Positions 27,311 to 35,951 of a stretch of 64,000 bases of DNA are shown one piece after another. Each line of letters opens with the position of its first letter. The first letter of the stretch is position 1. The notes beneath the pieces were generated by a model that was not told where the DNA came from, did no database searches, and was given only the letters and a program-made list of their open reading frames with translations. Location: positions 186,001 through 250,000 of the forward strand of contig NZ_JADLJL010000002.1 of NCBI RefSeq assembly GCF_015680235.1, written 5' to 3'. The position numbers were made by a program, and so were the translations under genes. Source of the stretch: Pseudomonas guariconensis. Its GTDB lineage: Bacteria > Pseudomonadota > Gammaproteobacteria > Pseudomonadales > Pseudomonadaceae.

Positions 27311-27862
27311 ATGCTCGTTCGGTCACTGACCCTCGCCACCTTGCTCGCCTTCGCTGGCCCCCTGTTCGCCGCGGACAGCGACGCACCGCTGGCCAAGGAA
27401 CTGGGCAAGGCCAGGCCCTTGGTCATCATCGCACCCAGCAGCGCCGACCCGACCTTGCGCGGGTTGAACGAGGCCCTCAAGGACCCGGCCACCCAGGCCG
27501 CTTTCAAGGAGCGCAGCCTGGTGCTCTACAGTGTCGCCAACATGATGGGCAAGCGTGAGGACAAGAACCTCGAGCAGCAGACCACCATGGCGCTGATCCG
27601 CGAGCTCAAGCTCGGGGCCAGCAAAGGCACCAAGGTGATCCTGGTGGGCAAGGACGGTGAACGGCATGTGCTCAAGGACGACGACAGTGGTGAAAAGCTC
27701 GATCCCCAGGTGATCTTCAAGGCCGTGGATGAATTACCCGCCACCGAGAAGGCGGTGACCGCACCGGAGCCTGTGGCGACGTCCAGCGAAGCCAAGCCCA
27801 AGGACAACAAGCCTGCCAAGCCCGCCAAGCCGGCGGCCCCGCCCAAGCCGCTGGAGGATTGA
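27311..27862 (+). CDS. DUF4174 domain periplasmic protein with Pro/Lys/Ala tail
   Basis: 183 aa. The start at 27311 is preferred over 27305 because AAGGAG ends right before 27305 and is correctly spaced for 27311. The Sec signal peptide is cleaved near LFAADS (about residue 19). The domain after it (PLVIIAPSSADPTL and LIRELKLGASKGTKVILVGKDGE) has the thioredoxin-like outline described for DUF4174, without the CxxC pair. The last 35 residues are a low-complexity Pro-Ala-Lys tail, perhaps a flexible or cell-wall-interacting extension. Function unknown. It is followed by a strong terminator and is separate from the RiPP operon. Confidence 0.8.
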   Translation: MLVRSLTLATLLAFAGPLFAADSDAPLAKELGKARPLVIIAPSSADPTLRGLNEALKDPATQAAFKERSLVLYSVANMMGKREDKNLEQQTTMALIRELKLGASKGTKVILVGKDGERHVLKDDDSGEKLDPQVIFKAVDELPATEKAVTAPEPVATSSEAKPKDNKPAKPAKPAAPPKPLED

Positions 27863-27869
27863 CTACCCC

Positions 27870-27900
27870 TTGGCCTGGGCCCAAGCGCCCAGGCCAAATT
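27870..27900 (+). terminator. Rho-independent-like terminator after the DUF4174 gene
   Basis: Perfect 11-bp stem TTGGCCTGGGC / GCCCAGGCCAA (27870-27880 and 27887-27897) with a 6-base loop, starting 7 bases after the stop codon. The T-tract is weak (ATT), so efficiency is uncertain. Confidence 0.6.
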
Positions 27901-27902
27901 CA

Positions 27903-27980
27903 TGTATCACACTGTATCAACCCCATGGCGTGAACCATTCCCATACAAAATCCCGCCGCTGCCGATACACCCTCGATACA
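27903..27980. promoter_or_regulatory. Paired hexamer operator candidate upstream of the copper RiPP operon
   Basis: TGTATC occurs at 27903-27908 and 27913-27918, ten bases apart. Its reverse complement GATACA occurs at 27964-27969 and 27975-27980, eleven bases apart. The result is a symmetric arrangement of two tandem pairs, one helical turn within each pair, about 50 bases ahead of the precursor gene. This is what a cooperative regulator binding site could look like. The regulator is unknown. Confidence 0.4.
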
Positions 27981-28029
27981 CCGCCGCGATGTAATGGCTC
28001 CACTTTCCAACCACAAGTGGAGCATCACC

Positions 28030-28323
28030 ATGAAACAGTCGAAAAATACCCTTGGCCTGCTCGGCGCCGCTCTGATCGGCGGCATGGTACTTGGCAACAC
28101 CGCGTTCGCGGCTGAACCTTTGACCCAGGGGTACCAACTGGCCGCAGCCAAGGTGGCTGGCGAGGGCAAGTGTGGCGAGGGCAAGTGCGGCGCCAGTGAA
28201 AAAGCCAGCAAAGGCGAAGGCAAGTGCGGTGAAGGCAAATGCGGTGCCGGTGAAAAAGCCACCAAGGCCGAGGGCAAGTGTGGCGAAGGCAAGTGCGGCG
28301 GTGATGGCAAGGCCCACGGCTGA
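28030..28323 (+). CDS. Copper-binding RiPP precursor of the bufferin/HvfA type, six EGKCG motifs
   Basis: 97 aa. The start at 28030 gives a clean Sec signal peptide (residues 1-26, cleavage near AFA-AEP); a longer frame only adds the leader. The mature part is a low-complexity array of EGKCG units: six copies arranged in three adjacent pairs (EGKCGEGKCG) separated by short A-S-E-K or A-G-E-K linkers. In characterised systems MNIO enzymes with their partner convert the Cys of this motif to a modified copper-chelating heterocycle (oxazolone/thioamide or thiooxazole), and the peptide is then exported to buffer copper. The MNIO and partner genes follow directly. The exact modification in this strain is inference. 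Confidence 0.88.
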   Translation: MKQSKNTLGLLGAALIGGMVLGNTAFAAEPLTQGYQLAAAKVAGEGKCGEGKCGASEKASKGEGKCGEGKCGAGEKATKAEGKCGEGKCGGDGKAHG

Positions 28324-28432
28324 CGCCCTGGCGATCGATCAGTTGCACCGAGGCTTGTCGCAATAGCCGGCAAGCCTTGGTGCCACTGCCAAGGACAGGC
28401 CCGGACCTGTTCGATCAGTGGAGCTTACCTAC

Positions 28433-29266
28433 ATGAACGACACTCTTCTACAGGCAGGCCTCGGCCTTCGTCGCGGTCTGCTGCCCCAATTGCTGGCGAT
28501 GGAGCAGGGCGCTGTCGATTTCCTGGAATGCGCGCCGGAAAACTGGATCGGCATCGGTGGCGTCTACGGCCAAGGCCTGGACCAGCTGGCGGAACGTTTC
28601 GCCATCGCCTGCCACGGCCTGTCATTGTCCCTGGGGGGCAGCCAGCCATTGGACCAGGGCTTTCTGGCGCGCACGAAGCAATTTCTCGAGCGTTACCAGG
28701 TGCGCCTGTACAGCGAGCATCTAAGCTACTGCAGCGACGACGGACATCTTTATGACTTGATGCCGATCCCTTTCACCGATGAGGCGGTGCACCATGTCGC
28801 GGCGCGCATTCGCCAGGCCCAGGATTTGCTGGGGCGGCGCATCGCCGTGGAAAACATCAGCTATTACGCCGCACCTTACCAGGCCATGAGCGAGCTGGAT
28901 TTCATACGTGCCGTGCTCGACGAGGCCGATTGCGACTTGCTGCTGGACGTCAACAACGTCTATGTCAATGCCTGCAACCATGGTTACGACGCCGGAAAGT
29001 TTCTCGACGGGCTGCCTCTGGAGCGCGTGGTCGGTATGCATGTGGCCGGCCATTACGACGAGGCGCCGGACCTGAAGATCGATACCCACGGCGCTGCGGT
29101 GAAGGATGCCGTGTGGTTGCTGTTCTCCCTCGCCGTCCAGCGTTTCGGCGTACAGCCGACAGTACTGGAGCGGGACTTCAACTACCCGCCGCTGGCCGAA
29201 CTACTGGCCGAGACAGCGCGCATCCGTGCGCTGCAGGACGCGGTCAGGAGCGTACACAATGTCTGA
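28433..29266 (+). CDS. DUF692 multinuclear non-haem iron enzyme (MNIO), RiPP-modifying
   Basis: 277 aa TIM-barrel protein. The start at 28433 has a GGAG site 10 bases upstream. Conserved metal-binding segments are visible in order: [10 protein letters not shown] (about residue 63), SEHLSYC (about 95), a V-E-N-I-S-Y-Y block (about 142), [18 protein letters not shown] (about 170-187), GMHVAGHYD (about 204), DTHG (about 220) and a closing L-E-R-D-F-N-Y (about 252). These are the His, Glu, Asp and Asn positions that hold two or three irons in MNIOs. It acts on the EGKCG precursor encoded 109 bases upstream with the partner encoded downstream (8-bp overlap). Confidence 0.92.
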   Translation: MNDTLLQAGLGLRRGLLPQLLAMEQGAVDFLECAPENWIGIGGVYGQGLDQLAERFAIACHGLSLSLGGSQPLDQGFLARTKQFLERYQVRLYSEHLSYCSDDGHLYDLMPIPFTDEAVHHVAARIRQAQDLLGRRIAVENISYYAAPYQAMSELDFIRAVLDEADCDLLLDVNNVYVNACNHGYDAGKFLDGLPLERVVGMHVAGHYDEAPDLKIDTHGAAVKDAVWLLFSLAVQRFGVQPTVLERDFNYPPLAELLAETARIRALQDAVRSVHNV

Positions 29267-29963
29267 GACCCTGCGCACCCAACAGTACGCCCTGGCCCGC
29301 CATATTCGCGATCCCCAAGGCAACCCGCCGCCGCCGGGGATCGAGGCACGACGCCTGAAGGTCTATCGCGAGCTGTTCTACAACTCGATCGAGGGCCTGT
29401 TGGCCGGCTGTTTCCCGGTCATGCGCCAGACGCTCGGCGACGCCCGCTGGCACGCACGGGTGCGGGCGTTCTATGCACACCACCGGTGCCAGACACCACT
29501 GTTCACCGAGATCGCCGAGACATTCATCGACTACTTGCAAAGTATCGAACCCGACGCCCCCTGGCAGCTCGAACTGGCCCACTACGAGTGGATCGAAGCC
29601 TCGCTGTACCTGAGCGATGCCCAGGATCCGCCGCACCAGCCCGATGGCGATCTGCTCGAGGGCGAGCCCTTGTTGTCCTGTTTGGCTCGGGTGCTTGCCT
29701 ATCGTTGGCCGGTGGAGTGCATCGGGCCTGACCACCAACCCGTCGAACCGCCTGAAGCCCCTACATTGTTGCTGGTGTATCGGGATGCGCAGCTTCAGGT
29801 GCGCTTTGCCCGGCTGACACCGATGGCTTATCAGTTATTGGCAGGGTTGCCGGGAACTGGACGCGAGCGCTTGCAGGCGTTGGGTGGGGAAGAGGTTCGG
29901 CGCCATGGGTTGGCGCTGCTGGAGGACCTGCGAAGACAACGCATCATCGTGGGGACCCGCTAG
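29259..29963 (+). CDS. DUF2063 RiPP partner protein (HvfC/BufC-like)
   Basis: 234 aa. It has the family features: an N-terminal helical domain that begins with a short segment before [13 protein letters not shown] (about residues 27-39), and a winged or mixed domain at the C-terminus. DUF2063 proteins escort the precursor peptide to the MNIO enzyme and are required for modification. The start overlaps the MNIO stop by 8 bases, so the two are co-translated. No fourth gene (such as a DoxX-type membrane protein) follows; the operon ends at a REP pair. Confidence 0.88.
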   Translation: MSETLRTQQYALARHIRDPQGNPPPPGIEARRLKVYRELFYNSIEGLLAGCFPVMRQTLGDARWHARVRAFYAHHRCQTPLFTEIAETFIDYLQSIEPDAPWQLELAHYEWIEASLYLSDAQDPPHQPDGDLLEGEPLLSCLARVLAYRWPVECIGPDHQPVEPPEAPTLLLVYRDAQLQVRFARLTPMAYQLLAGLPGTGRERLQALGGEEVRRHGLALLEDLRRQRIIVGTR

Positions 29964-30297
29964 GCGGGTTGTGCATTCCACAGTAAAACAAGTCGTACCT
30001 TCGCATTTGCTGGCAAAGGCTTCGCCCTTGATCGCGGGACAAGCCCGCTCCCACAGGGGGGCGGCGTTAGCCGCTTGTTCTCTGCGCGACAGCGCAGCCC
30101 GGAAGGGCTGAGTGATCTCCCGCAGAACAACGCGTAACTATTTGATTTTGTAGGTCTTGTGGGAGCGGGCTTGTCCCGCGATCCTGCACCACCTCGCCCC
30201 CAAGACCGGCACAATGGCGTGCCGGTCGTCAGCTCCATTGATCGCCTGCATGGACCATTCGGTCAACCTTGGGAACCCCTGGCAGCTTGGTGAATGA
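29964..30297. repeat. REP pair (BIME) in the intergenic region 29964-30297
   Basis: One REP runs 30011-30060 (TGGCAAAGGCTTCGCCCTTG, then ATCGCGGGACAAGCCCGCTCCCAC) and an inverted copy of the core runs 30159-30184. Between them the sequence CGCGTAACTATTTGATTTTG (30131-30150) is repeated, in opposite orientation, beside another REP at 48905. No gene is seen in this 334-bp stretch. Confidence 0.85.
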
Positions 30298-32865
30298 ATG
30301 GACGTGACGCCTGGCAATGAAATGTCGACCCGCAGCCACGTAGTGCGGCAGCTGATTCTGGTGTTTACCGGTGTGCTGGTAGTGGCCTTGACGCTTGGCC
30401 TGGTATCGCTCTACCGCCTCGCCGAGGCCTTGGATCGGCGTGAGGTGGAGCAGAGCCGCTTCTACGCCGCGTCCGCCCTGACCCAGCTGCAGAAAAACGA
30501 AAGGAGCTTCTTGTTGACCCATGCCCATTGGCAAGCTGCCTACGACCACTTGGCAGGGCCGGTCGACAGCCATTGGGCCTATGACGAAGACAACGTCGGG
30601 GCCACGCTCTACACCTCCAACGGTTATACCGGTGTCTATGTGCTGGACGACGACGGTACCCATTACGCCATCCTTGAAGGGCAGTTGAGCGACGAAGGCC
30701 TGGCGCGCCACAGCGCCAGTGCCGACCGTGTGCTGCAACTGGCCCGTGTGGCCGACCAGACCGAGCAGGCTGCGTCGGGCTACCTGGTGTTTCGTGGCCA
30801 ACCGGCGGTATTCGTTGCGGCGGTGATCCGCCCACCGAACTTGGCCCACCACCTGCCACAGCCTACCGCGGTGCTGGTGTTCATCCGCGTGCTTTCGCCC
30901 GCTGTGCTCGAGCCTTTGGGCCGGTCGGTGGGGCTGTCCGGTTTCGTCATCCGCGATGTGGCCGTCGAAGTGCCCGGACGCGGGTTCCTGCCGCTGGAGG
31001 GCAGCGGCCATGCGCTGACCTGGGCGATCCCACAACCCGGCACGGCCCTGATCCATACGGTCATCCCGCCTTTGGCCGTGGCCCTGTTGCTCATCGCCCT
31101 GGCCATGGCGCTGTTTGCCCGCCACGCGATGCGCGCCAGTGCCGGCATCGACCGCAGCCACCGCCAGCTGGCCGCCTCCAAAGCCGCACTGGAAACCAGC
31201 GAAGAACGCTTCAAGGCCGTTGCCGAAGCCGCCTCGGACTGGATCTGGGAAACCGATGCCCAACTGCACCTGACCTACCTGTCGGCACGCTTCGCGGAAC
31301 TCACCGGGCATGCCGTACAGGCCTGGTTGCAGCGCCCGATCACCGAGTTGTTGTCCTGCGATACCAGCCACGTCGAGACCTGGTTGCACGGCCTGGCCGC
31401 CACGGGTGCCTCCGGCAGCTTGCGCTGCCAGTACAATGACCACATGGATCAGCAGCGGATCTGCAGAATCGCCGCACGCGCCATCGTCGAACAGGGCGTG
31501 TGTTCGGGCTTCAGGGGCACCTGCAGCGACATTACCGATGAGGTGGCCGCTCATGCGCAGATACAGCACTTATCGTTGCACGATGCGCTTACCGGGCTGC
31601 CCAATCGCAACAAGCTGTTCCGTTTCCTCGAACAAACAAGTCAAGGTCTGGATACGCCCCAGGTAGCGCTGCTGATGCTCGATCTGGACAACTTCAAGCC
31701 GATCAACGACAGCCTTGGCCACCCGGCGGGCGATGCCGTGCTGATCGAGGTGGCCGCACGCCTCGGCCAGGCCACTCGTGACAGCGACCTGGTGGTGCGG
31801 CTGGGCGGCGACGAGTTCATCATCGTGCTGGCCCGTCCGGGTGACCGTGAAGACATGGACCGTTTCTGCCTGCGCGTGATCGAGGCGCTCAAGCGGCCGA
31901 TGCAGGTGGAAGGGCATACCGTGCAGATCGGGGTCAGCCTCGGTGTGGTGCTGTCGGCGGAATACCCCGGTACGCCCAGCGACCTGATCCGCTACGCCGA
32001 CGTGGCCCTGTACAGCGCCAAGCAGGCCGGCAAGAACACCTGGCGCTACTTCTCGGCGCAAATGAACGCGGCGCTGATGGACAAGCGCGTGCTCGAAGGT
32101 GAGTTGCGCGAGGGCATCCCGCGTGGCGAACTGGTGCTGCATTTCCAACCTCGCTTCAAGGTCGATGGGGCCACGGTTGCCTCGGTCGAGGCCTTGGTGC
32201 GCTGGCAGCACCCCCGGCTCGGCCTGTTGCGCCCGGACCGGTTCATTGCCTTGGCCGAGGAGTCGGACCTAATCGTGCTGCTCGGCAACTGGGTGCTGCG
32301 CGAAGCCTGTGCCAGGGCCAAGGACTGGCCACAACCGATCATGGTCTCGGTCAACATGTCGCCGGCGCAGTTCAGCCGCAGCGACGTGGTTCGTGACGTG
32401 GGCGATGCACTGCGGGCCACGGGGTTGCCAGCCCACCGCCTGGAGCTGGAGATCACCGAGAACGTCATGCTCAACGACATCGAAGGCGCCCTGCATACCA
32501 TGAATGCGCTCAAGGAGCTGGGTGTGCGCCTGAACATGGATGACTTCGGTACCGGCTATTCGTCGCTCGGTTACCTGCGCACGTACCCCTTCGACAGCAT
32601 CAAGATCGACAAGCGTTTCGTCCAGTCGCTGGGCAAGAGCGGCAGTGACCGCAGCGTGGTGCAGGCGATCATCAACCTGGGCAACGCCATGGGCATGACG
32701 GTGACCGCCGAAGGGGTCGAGACCGCCGAGCAACTGGCATTGCTCAGTGACGACCAGTGCCATGAAGTGCAGGGCTTCTTGCTCAGCAGGCCGGTGGAGA
32801 ACGAGGTGTTGGTACGGATGATGTCGGAGCAAGGGGGACCCCAGGTGCATTCGAAGGCGCGCTGA
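30298..32865 (+). CDS. Membrane-bound CHASE4-PAS-GGDEF-EAL cyclic-di-GMP regulator
   Basis: 855 aa. N-terminal membrane helix (about residues 18-42), a periplasmic CHASE4-like sensor (about 45-245), second membrane helix (about 252-278), PAS domain (about 300-415), GGDEF (about 430-580) and EAL (about 600-850). The GGDEF motif is intact at 503-507 with an upstream RxxD inhibitory site (R-D-S-D, five residues before it), so diguanylate cyclase activity with product inhibition is possible. The EAL motif at 631-633 (EALVRW) and later E-I-T-E-N and DDFGTGYSSL are also intact, so phosphodiesterase activity is possible too. The net direction cannot be told. It is a single gene after the REP region. 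Confidence 0.92.
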   Translation: MDVTPGNEMSTRSHVVRQLILVFTGVLVVALTLGLVSLYRLAEALDRREVEQSRFYAASALTQLQKNERSFLLTHAHWQAAYDHLAGPVDSHWAYDEDNVGATLYTSNGYTGVYVLDDDGTHYAILEGQLSDEGLARHSASADRVLQLARVADQTEQAASGYLVFRGQPAVFVAAVIRPPNLAHHLPQPTAVLVFIRVLSPAVLEPLGRSVGLSGFVIRDVAVEVPGRGFLPLEGSGHALTWAIPQPGTALIHTVIPPLAVALLLIALAMALFARHAMRASAGIDRSHRQLAASKAALETSEERFKAVAEAASDWIWETDAQLHLTYLSARFAELTGHAVQAWLQRPITELLSCDTSHVETWLHGLAATGASGSLRCQYNDHMDQQRICRIAARAIVEQGVCSGFRGTCSDITDEVAAHAQIQHLSLHDALTGLPNRNKLFRFLEQTSQGLDTPQVALLMLDLDNFKPINDSLGHPAGDAVLIEVAARLGQATRDSDLVVRLGGDEFIIVLARPGDREDMDRFCLRVIEALKRPMQVEGHTVQIGVSLGVVLSAEYPGTPSDLIRYADVALYSAKQAGKNTWRYFSAQMNAALMDKRVLEGELREGIPRGELVLHFQPRFKVDGATVASVEALVRWQHPRLGLLRPDRFIALAEESDLIVLLGNWVLREACARAKDWPQPIMVSVNMSPAQFSRSDVVRDVGDALRATGLPAHRLELEITENVMLNDIEGALHTMNALKELGVRLNMDDFGTGYSSLGYLRTYPFDSIKIDKRFVQSLGKSGSDRSVVQAIINLGNAMGMTVTAEGVETAEQLALLSDDQCHEVQGFLLSRPVENEVLVRMMSEQGGPQVHSKAR

Positions 32866-32919
32866 GGCTTCGCGAGGCAAGCCTGTTACAGAAATGGGGC
32901 GTGGCGACGCGGCCGCGGC

Positions 32920-33735
32920 TCAGCCTACCCGCAACCACATGGCCGAAGCATCATCGCTCATCTTGAAGCGCGGGTAGCGCATGCAGGCGGCATCGTCGTG
33001 CTCGATACGCCTGAGCAGCTGGGCGAGGGCGCCCAGGCCGTCAGCGAGCATCTGTGTCATGAACGAGGCGGGGGTGCAGGCTTCATAGGTGTCGAACAAG
33101 GCGGCAAAACCGTCGCTCATCAGCACCAGGTCATCGCCTCGGGCGACCGGGACACGGTTGTAGCAGGTGCCAGCCTTTGCCAGCCGCGCATCCACGCCAA
33201 GCACGGCTTTCGGGCGTTCGCGGGCTACGCGTCGGTCTGCGATCACCGCAGGTGTGCGCACGCCATGGGCACCGGTGCCGGGCCCCAGGGCTACCGCCTC
33301 GGCGCGTTCGGCTTCGCGATCCGGTTCGGGCGTCAGGAAGGCAATGCCCTGGGCACTGCGGTGGAGCACGACGCAGTCGGCCAGGTGGGCACAGACCAGC
33401 TCGTTCCCTTCAAGGCCCACCGCCGCAAAGGCGGCACGGGGCAGTTCCCATCCGGCGATGGGGTCACGCTGGCGGTCGCGGGCATAGGCCAAGGCCAGGT
33501 CGTCGAACACGTGCTCGCACACAGCTTGCAAAGGGCCCGTGGCCAGGGTGAAGGCGCGCTGGGCCTGTTGGGCGAGCCAGGCCGCGCCGCCACGTTCGCC
33601 CAACAGCCCCGCAGGCCCGAGGTCGGTGGCCCCGTCGATGACCCAGGCATGGCGTTCGGCGCTGCCGATACGATCATCGTTGGGCACATCGGCCTTGCCG
33701 GCCAGGCTCAGGCTCTGAATCAAGTCCAAATGCAT
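32920..33735 (-). CDS. PP2C-like serine/threonine phosphatase domain protein
   Basis: 271 aa. The PP2C fold is suggested by the N-terminal PNDDRIGSAERHAWVIDGATD (Asp residues that bind metal, about residues 18-38), HLADCVVLHRS near residue 118, LVLMSDGFAALFD near residue 205 and the late M-S-D-D-A-S. It would remove phosphate from serine or threonine residues of an unknown partner. It lacks a membrane segment. Convergent with the GGDEF-EAL gene; no kinase gene is beside it. Confidence 0.8.
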   Translation of the reverse strand: MHLDLIQSLSLAGKADVPNDDRIGSAERHAWVIDGATDLGPAGLLGERGGAAWLAQQAQRAFTLATGPLQAVCEHVFDDLALAYARDRQRDPIAGWELPRAAFAAVGLEGNELVCAHLADCVVLHRSAQGIAFLTPEPDREAERAEAVALGPGTGAHGVRTPAVIADRRVARERPKAVLGVDARLAKAGTCYNRVPVARGDDLVLMSDGFAALFDTYEACTPASFMTQMLADGLGALAQLLRRIEHDDAACMRYPRFKMSDDASAMWLRVG

Positions 33736-33858
33736 GGTTCGTTAACGTCTCGTTGCAAGGGGAAGTGGTTCGACACGGACCAACGGCCCGAGGTTCGCTC
33801 GCCAGCCAAGGTCGAAGGGCTAGACTGCATCTGTCCAACATGATGGTGGAGAACTGCC

Positions 33859-34344
33859 ATGATCGCCAAGAATACGATCTGCCTCTGGTTCGACGACGAT
33901 GCGCTGGAGGCGGCGACTTTTTATGCAAACACCTTCCCCGACAGCGCCGTCGGTGCCGTGCACCATGCGCCAGGTGACTACCCGTCAGGCAAGGCGGGCG
34001 ATGTGATCACCGTGGAGTTCACCGTGGCTGGTATCCCCTGTGTCGGCCTGAATGGTGGGAAGGCCTTCACCCACAGCGAAGCCTTTTCCTTCCAGATCTG
34101 CACCGAGGACCAGGCCGAGACCGACCGTTTGTGGAGTGCCATCGTCAGCAACGGTGGCCAGGAAAGTGTCTGCGGCTGGTGCAAGGACAAGTGGGGGATT
34201 TCCTGGCAGATCTCGCCACGGGTGTTGCTCGAGGCCATGGACCATCCCGATCGGGCGGCGGCTAGGCGGGCATTCGAGGCCATGATGCAGATGGGCAAGA
34301 TCGATGTTGCCAGGATCGAAGCCGCGCTCAGGGGCGCGCAATGA
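33859..34344 (+). CDS. VOC family protein (PhnB/3-demethylubiquinone methyltransferase-like fold)
   Basis: 161 aa. The start has a GGTGGAG site 8 bases upstream. The sequence follows the PhnB-like branch of the vicinal oxygen chelate superfamily: CLWFDDDALEAATFYANTFPDS at the N-terminus, GLNGGKAFTHSEAFSFQICTEDQ in the middle and a C-terminal W-C-K-D-K-W-G-I-S-W-Q-I that is highly typical. Many such proteins are annotated as 3-demethylubiquinone-9 3-methyltransferase by fold only. The substrate is unknown. It is probably transcribed alone. Confidence 0.85.
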   Translation: MIAKNTICLWFDDDALEAATFYANTFPDSAVGAVHHAPGDYPSGKAGDVITVEFTVAGIPCVGLNGGKAFTHSEAFSFQICTEDQAETDRLWSAIVSNGGQESVCGWCKDKWGISWQISPRVLLEAMDHPDRAAARRAFEAMMQMGKIDVARIEAALRGAQ

Positions 34345-34503
34345 TCGATGTCGAGCGGTGTATTGGCACGCAAGAAATCACCTGCTCCAGTGTTTAAGGC
34401 ATTTCGTCAGCCGGTCGGTAAATTGACTGAGCGCAGCCAGGGCTACCTCGCGTCGTACATGAACACAGACTCAGCTGTGTGAAACTGACATGAGGTGAAA
34501 ATC

Positions 34504-34860
34504 ATGGCTAGCAATCAAGACGACCGTAAGAACCAAGGCGGCAGCGCGCAGAACAACCCAGGCAATTTCGCCAATGACCGGGAGAAGGCGTCCGAAGCTG
34601 GCCGCAAGGGCGGCCAGGCATCGGGCGGCAACTTCGCCAACGATCCTGAACGTGCCGCCGAAGCCGGCCAGAAGGGCGGGCAAGTGTCCGGTGGCAACTT
34701 CAAGAACGACCCCGAGCGTGCCGCCGAGGCTGGCCACAAGGGCGGTCAGATGTCCGGCGGTAACTTCAAGAACGATCCCGAACGGGCCTCCGAGGCCGGC
34801 CGCGTCGGTGGCCAGCACAGCCATGGCGGTGGTCGCAAGAGTGACGACGACAATCGCTGA
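34504..34860 (+). CDS. KGG-repeat stress protein (con-10/YciG-like)
   Basis: 118 aa, extremely hydrophilic and rich in Gly, Asn, Lys and Asp. It contains four repeats of the type G-N-F-(A/K)-N-D-P-E-R-A-(A/S)-E-A-G-x-K-G-G-Q (about 25 residues each), typical of the KGG/con-10 family linked to general stress and desiccation. The ATG at 34504 is preferred over the GTG at 34495 because the GAGGTG site fits it. It starts a cluster of likely stress genes with Mn catalase and hemerythrin, as seen in RpoS regulons of Pseudomonas. A short paralogue lies at 46611. Confidence 0.85.
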   Translation: MASNQDDRKNQGGSAQNNPGNFANDREKASEAGRKGGQASGGNFANDPERAAEAGQKGGQVSGGNFKNDPERAAEAGHKGGQMSGGNFKNDPERASEAGRVGGQHSHGGGRKSDDDNR

Positions 34861-34875
34861 TCCGTGTTGAACCAC

Positions 34876-34899
34876 GCCAGGGCGCGCCCGCGCCCTGGC
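34876..34899 (+). promoter_or_regulatory. Strong hairpin between the KGG and Mn catalase genes
   Basis: GCCAGGGCG / CGCCCTGGC with a short G+C loop, between the stop at 34860 and the catalase start at 34920. It has no T-tract, so it is more likely to be a partial terminator or mRNA-stabilising hairpin that uncouples the two expression levels. Confidence 0.4.
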
Positions 34900-34919
34900 T
34901 GCCTGACGAGGGATTGCCG

Positions 34920-35795
34920 ATGTTCATGCACAACAAACGATTGCAATACACGGTGCGCGTGGCCCAGCCGAACCCAGGCCTGGCCAACCTGCTGCTCGAG
35001 CAGTTCGGGGGGCCGCAGGGCGAGCTTGCCGCTGCCATGCGCTACTTCACCCAGGCTGTCAGCGAAGACGACCCAGGACGCAAGGACATGCTGTTCGACA
35101 TCGCCACCGAAGAACTGAGCCACCTGGAAGTGATCGGTTCGATCGTGGTGATGCTCAACAAGGGGGCCAAGGGGCGCCTGGCCGAGGGCACCGAGGAGGA
35201 GGGCGAACTGTACCGCTCGCTGACAGGCGCTGGCAATGACTCCCACATCACCAGCCTGTTGTATGGTGCTGGCGCCCCCCTGGTCAATTCCGCAGGTGTG
35301 CCGTGGAGTGCGGCCTACATCGACACCATTGGCGAACCGACTGCGGATTTGCGCTCGAATATCGCTGCCGAGGCACGTGCCAAGATCGTGTATGAGCGCC
35401 TGATCAACCTGACCGACGACCCTGGCATCAAGGATGCGCTGGGCTTTTTGATGAGCCGCGAGATCGCCCACCAGCGTTCGTTCGAAAAGGCTCTGCATGC
35501 CATTCAGCCCAACTTCCCGCAAGGCAAACTGCCTGGGGACCCTGCCTTCAACAGGACCTTCTTCAATCTCTCCCAGGGCGAAGAGGTGCGGGGCGCCTGG
35601 AACGAAGGCCAGGACTGGGTCTATGTCGACCAGCCTGAACCGGCGGTCGATGGTGGAGATGGCAGTGCCTCTGTGCAGCTTGACGAAGGGTCGGCGGCGG
35701 CACTGGAGGCGCTCAAGGCCAGGACCGCCTCTGATCCTGCTGCCCAGCCGCTGACTGCAGCGGAGCTTGGACGGGTCAATGGCGACGATGACTAG
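34920..35795 (+). CDS. Manganese (non-haem) catalase
   Basis: 291 aa. Four-helix-bundle di-manganese catalase that decomposes hydrogen peroxide. Glu and His ligands are seen in order: LLLEQFGGPQGELAAAMRYF (about residues 22-41), ATEELSHLE (about 62-70), IAAEARAKIVYERL (about 146-160) and S-R-E-I-A-H-Q-R-S-F near 180. The ATG at 34920 is preferred to an in-frame TTG at 34914 because of the GAGGGA site. It sits 59 bases after a KGG stress gene and 156 bases before a hemerythrin. Length is normal. Confidence 0.92.
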   Translation: MFMHNKRLQYTVRVAQPNPGLANLLLEQFGGPQGELAAAMRYFTQAVSEDDPGRKDMLFDIATEELSHLEVIGSIVVMLNKGAKGRLAEGTEEEGELYRSLTGAGNDSHITSLLYGAGAPLVNSAGVPWSAAYIDTIGEPTADLRSNIAAEARAKIVYERLINLTDDPGIKDALGFLMSREIAHQRSFEKALHAIQPNFPQGKLPGDPAFNRTFFNLSQGEEVRGAWNEGQDWVYVDQPEPAVDGGDGSASVQLDEGSAAALEALKARTASDPAAQPLTAAELGRVNGDDD

Positions 35796-35951
35796 CCGAT
35801 TCTTTTCATCCATCGAGGCCATGTATTTGGGGCCGCAGCGTGGCCCGAAATAGCGCTGGAGCGGCCAACGGTCAAACGGATTGAACCCCGCTTCGCACGG
35901 AGGACTCCACCTAAGGCAAACCGTGTTTTCGAGCAACTGACGAGGTGCTGA

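Noticed and set aside
24667..27507. Several long minus-strand frames in the NEL cluster
   Set aside because: Antisense of paralogue 3, whose LRR and NEL motifs fix the true strand.
27903..28000. CRISPR-like or phage attachment repeats
   Set aside because: Only paired hexamers with operator-like symmetry; no long repeats, spacers or integrase gene.
28172..28366. Open frame inside the EGKCG precursor
   Set aside because: Lys/Ala-rich shadow of the repeated precursor sequence.
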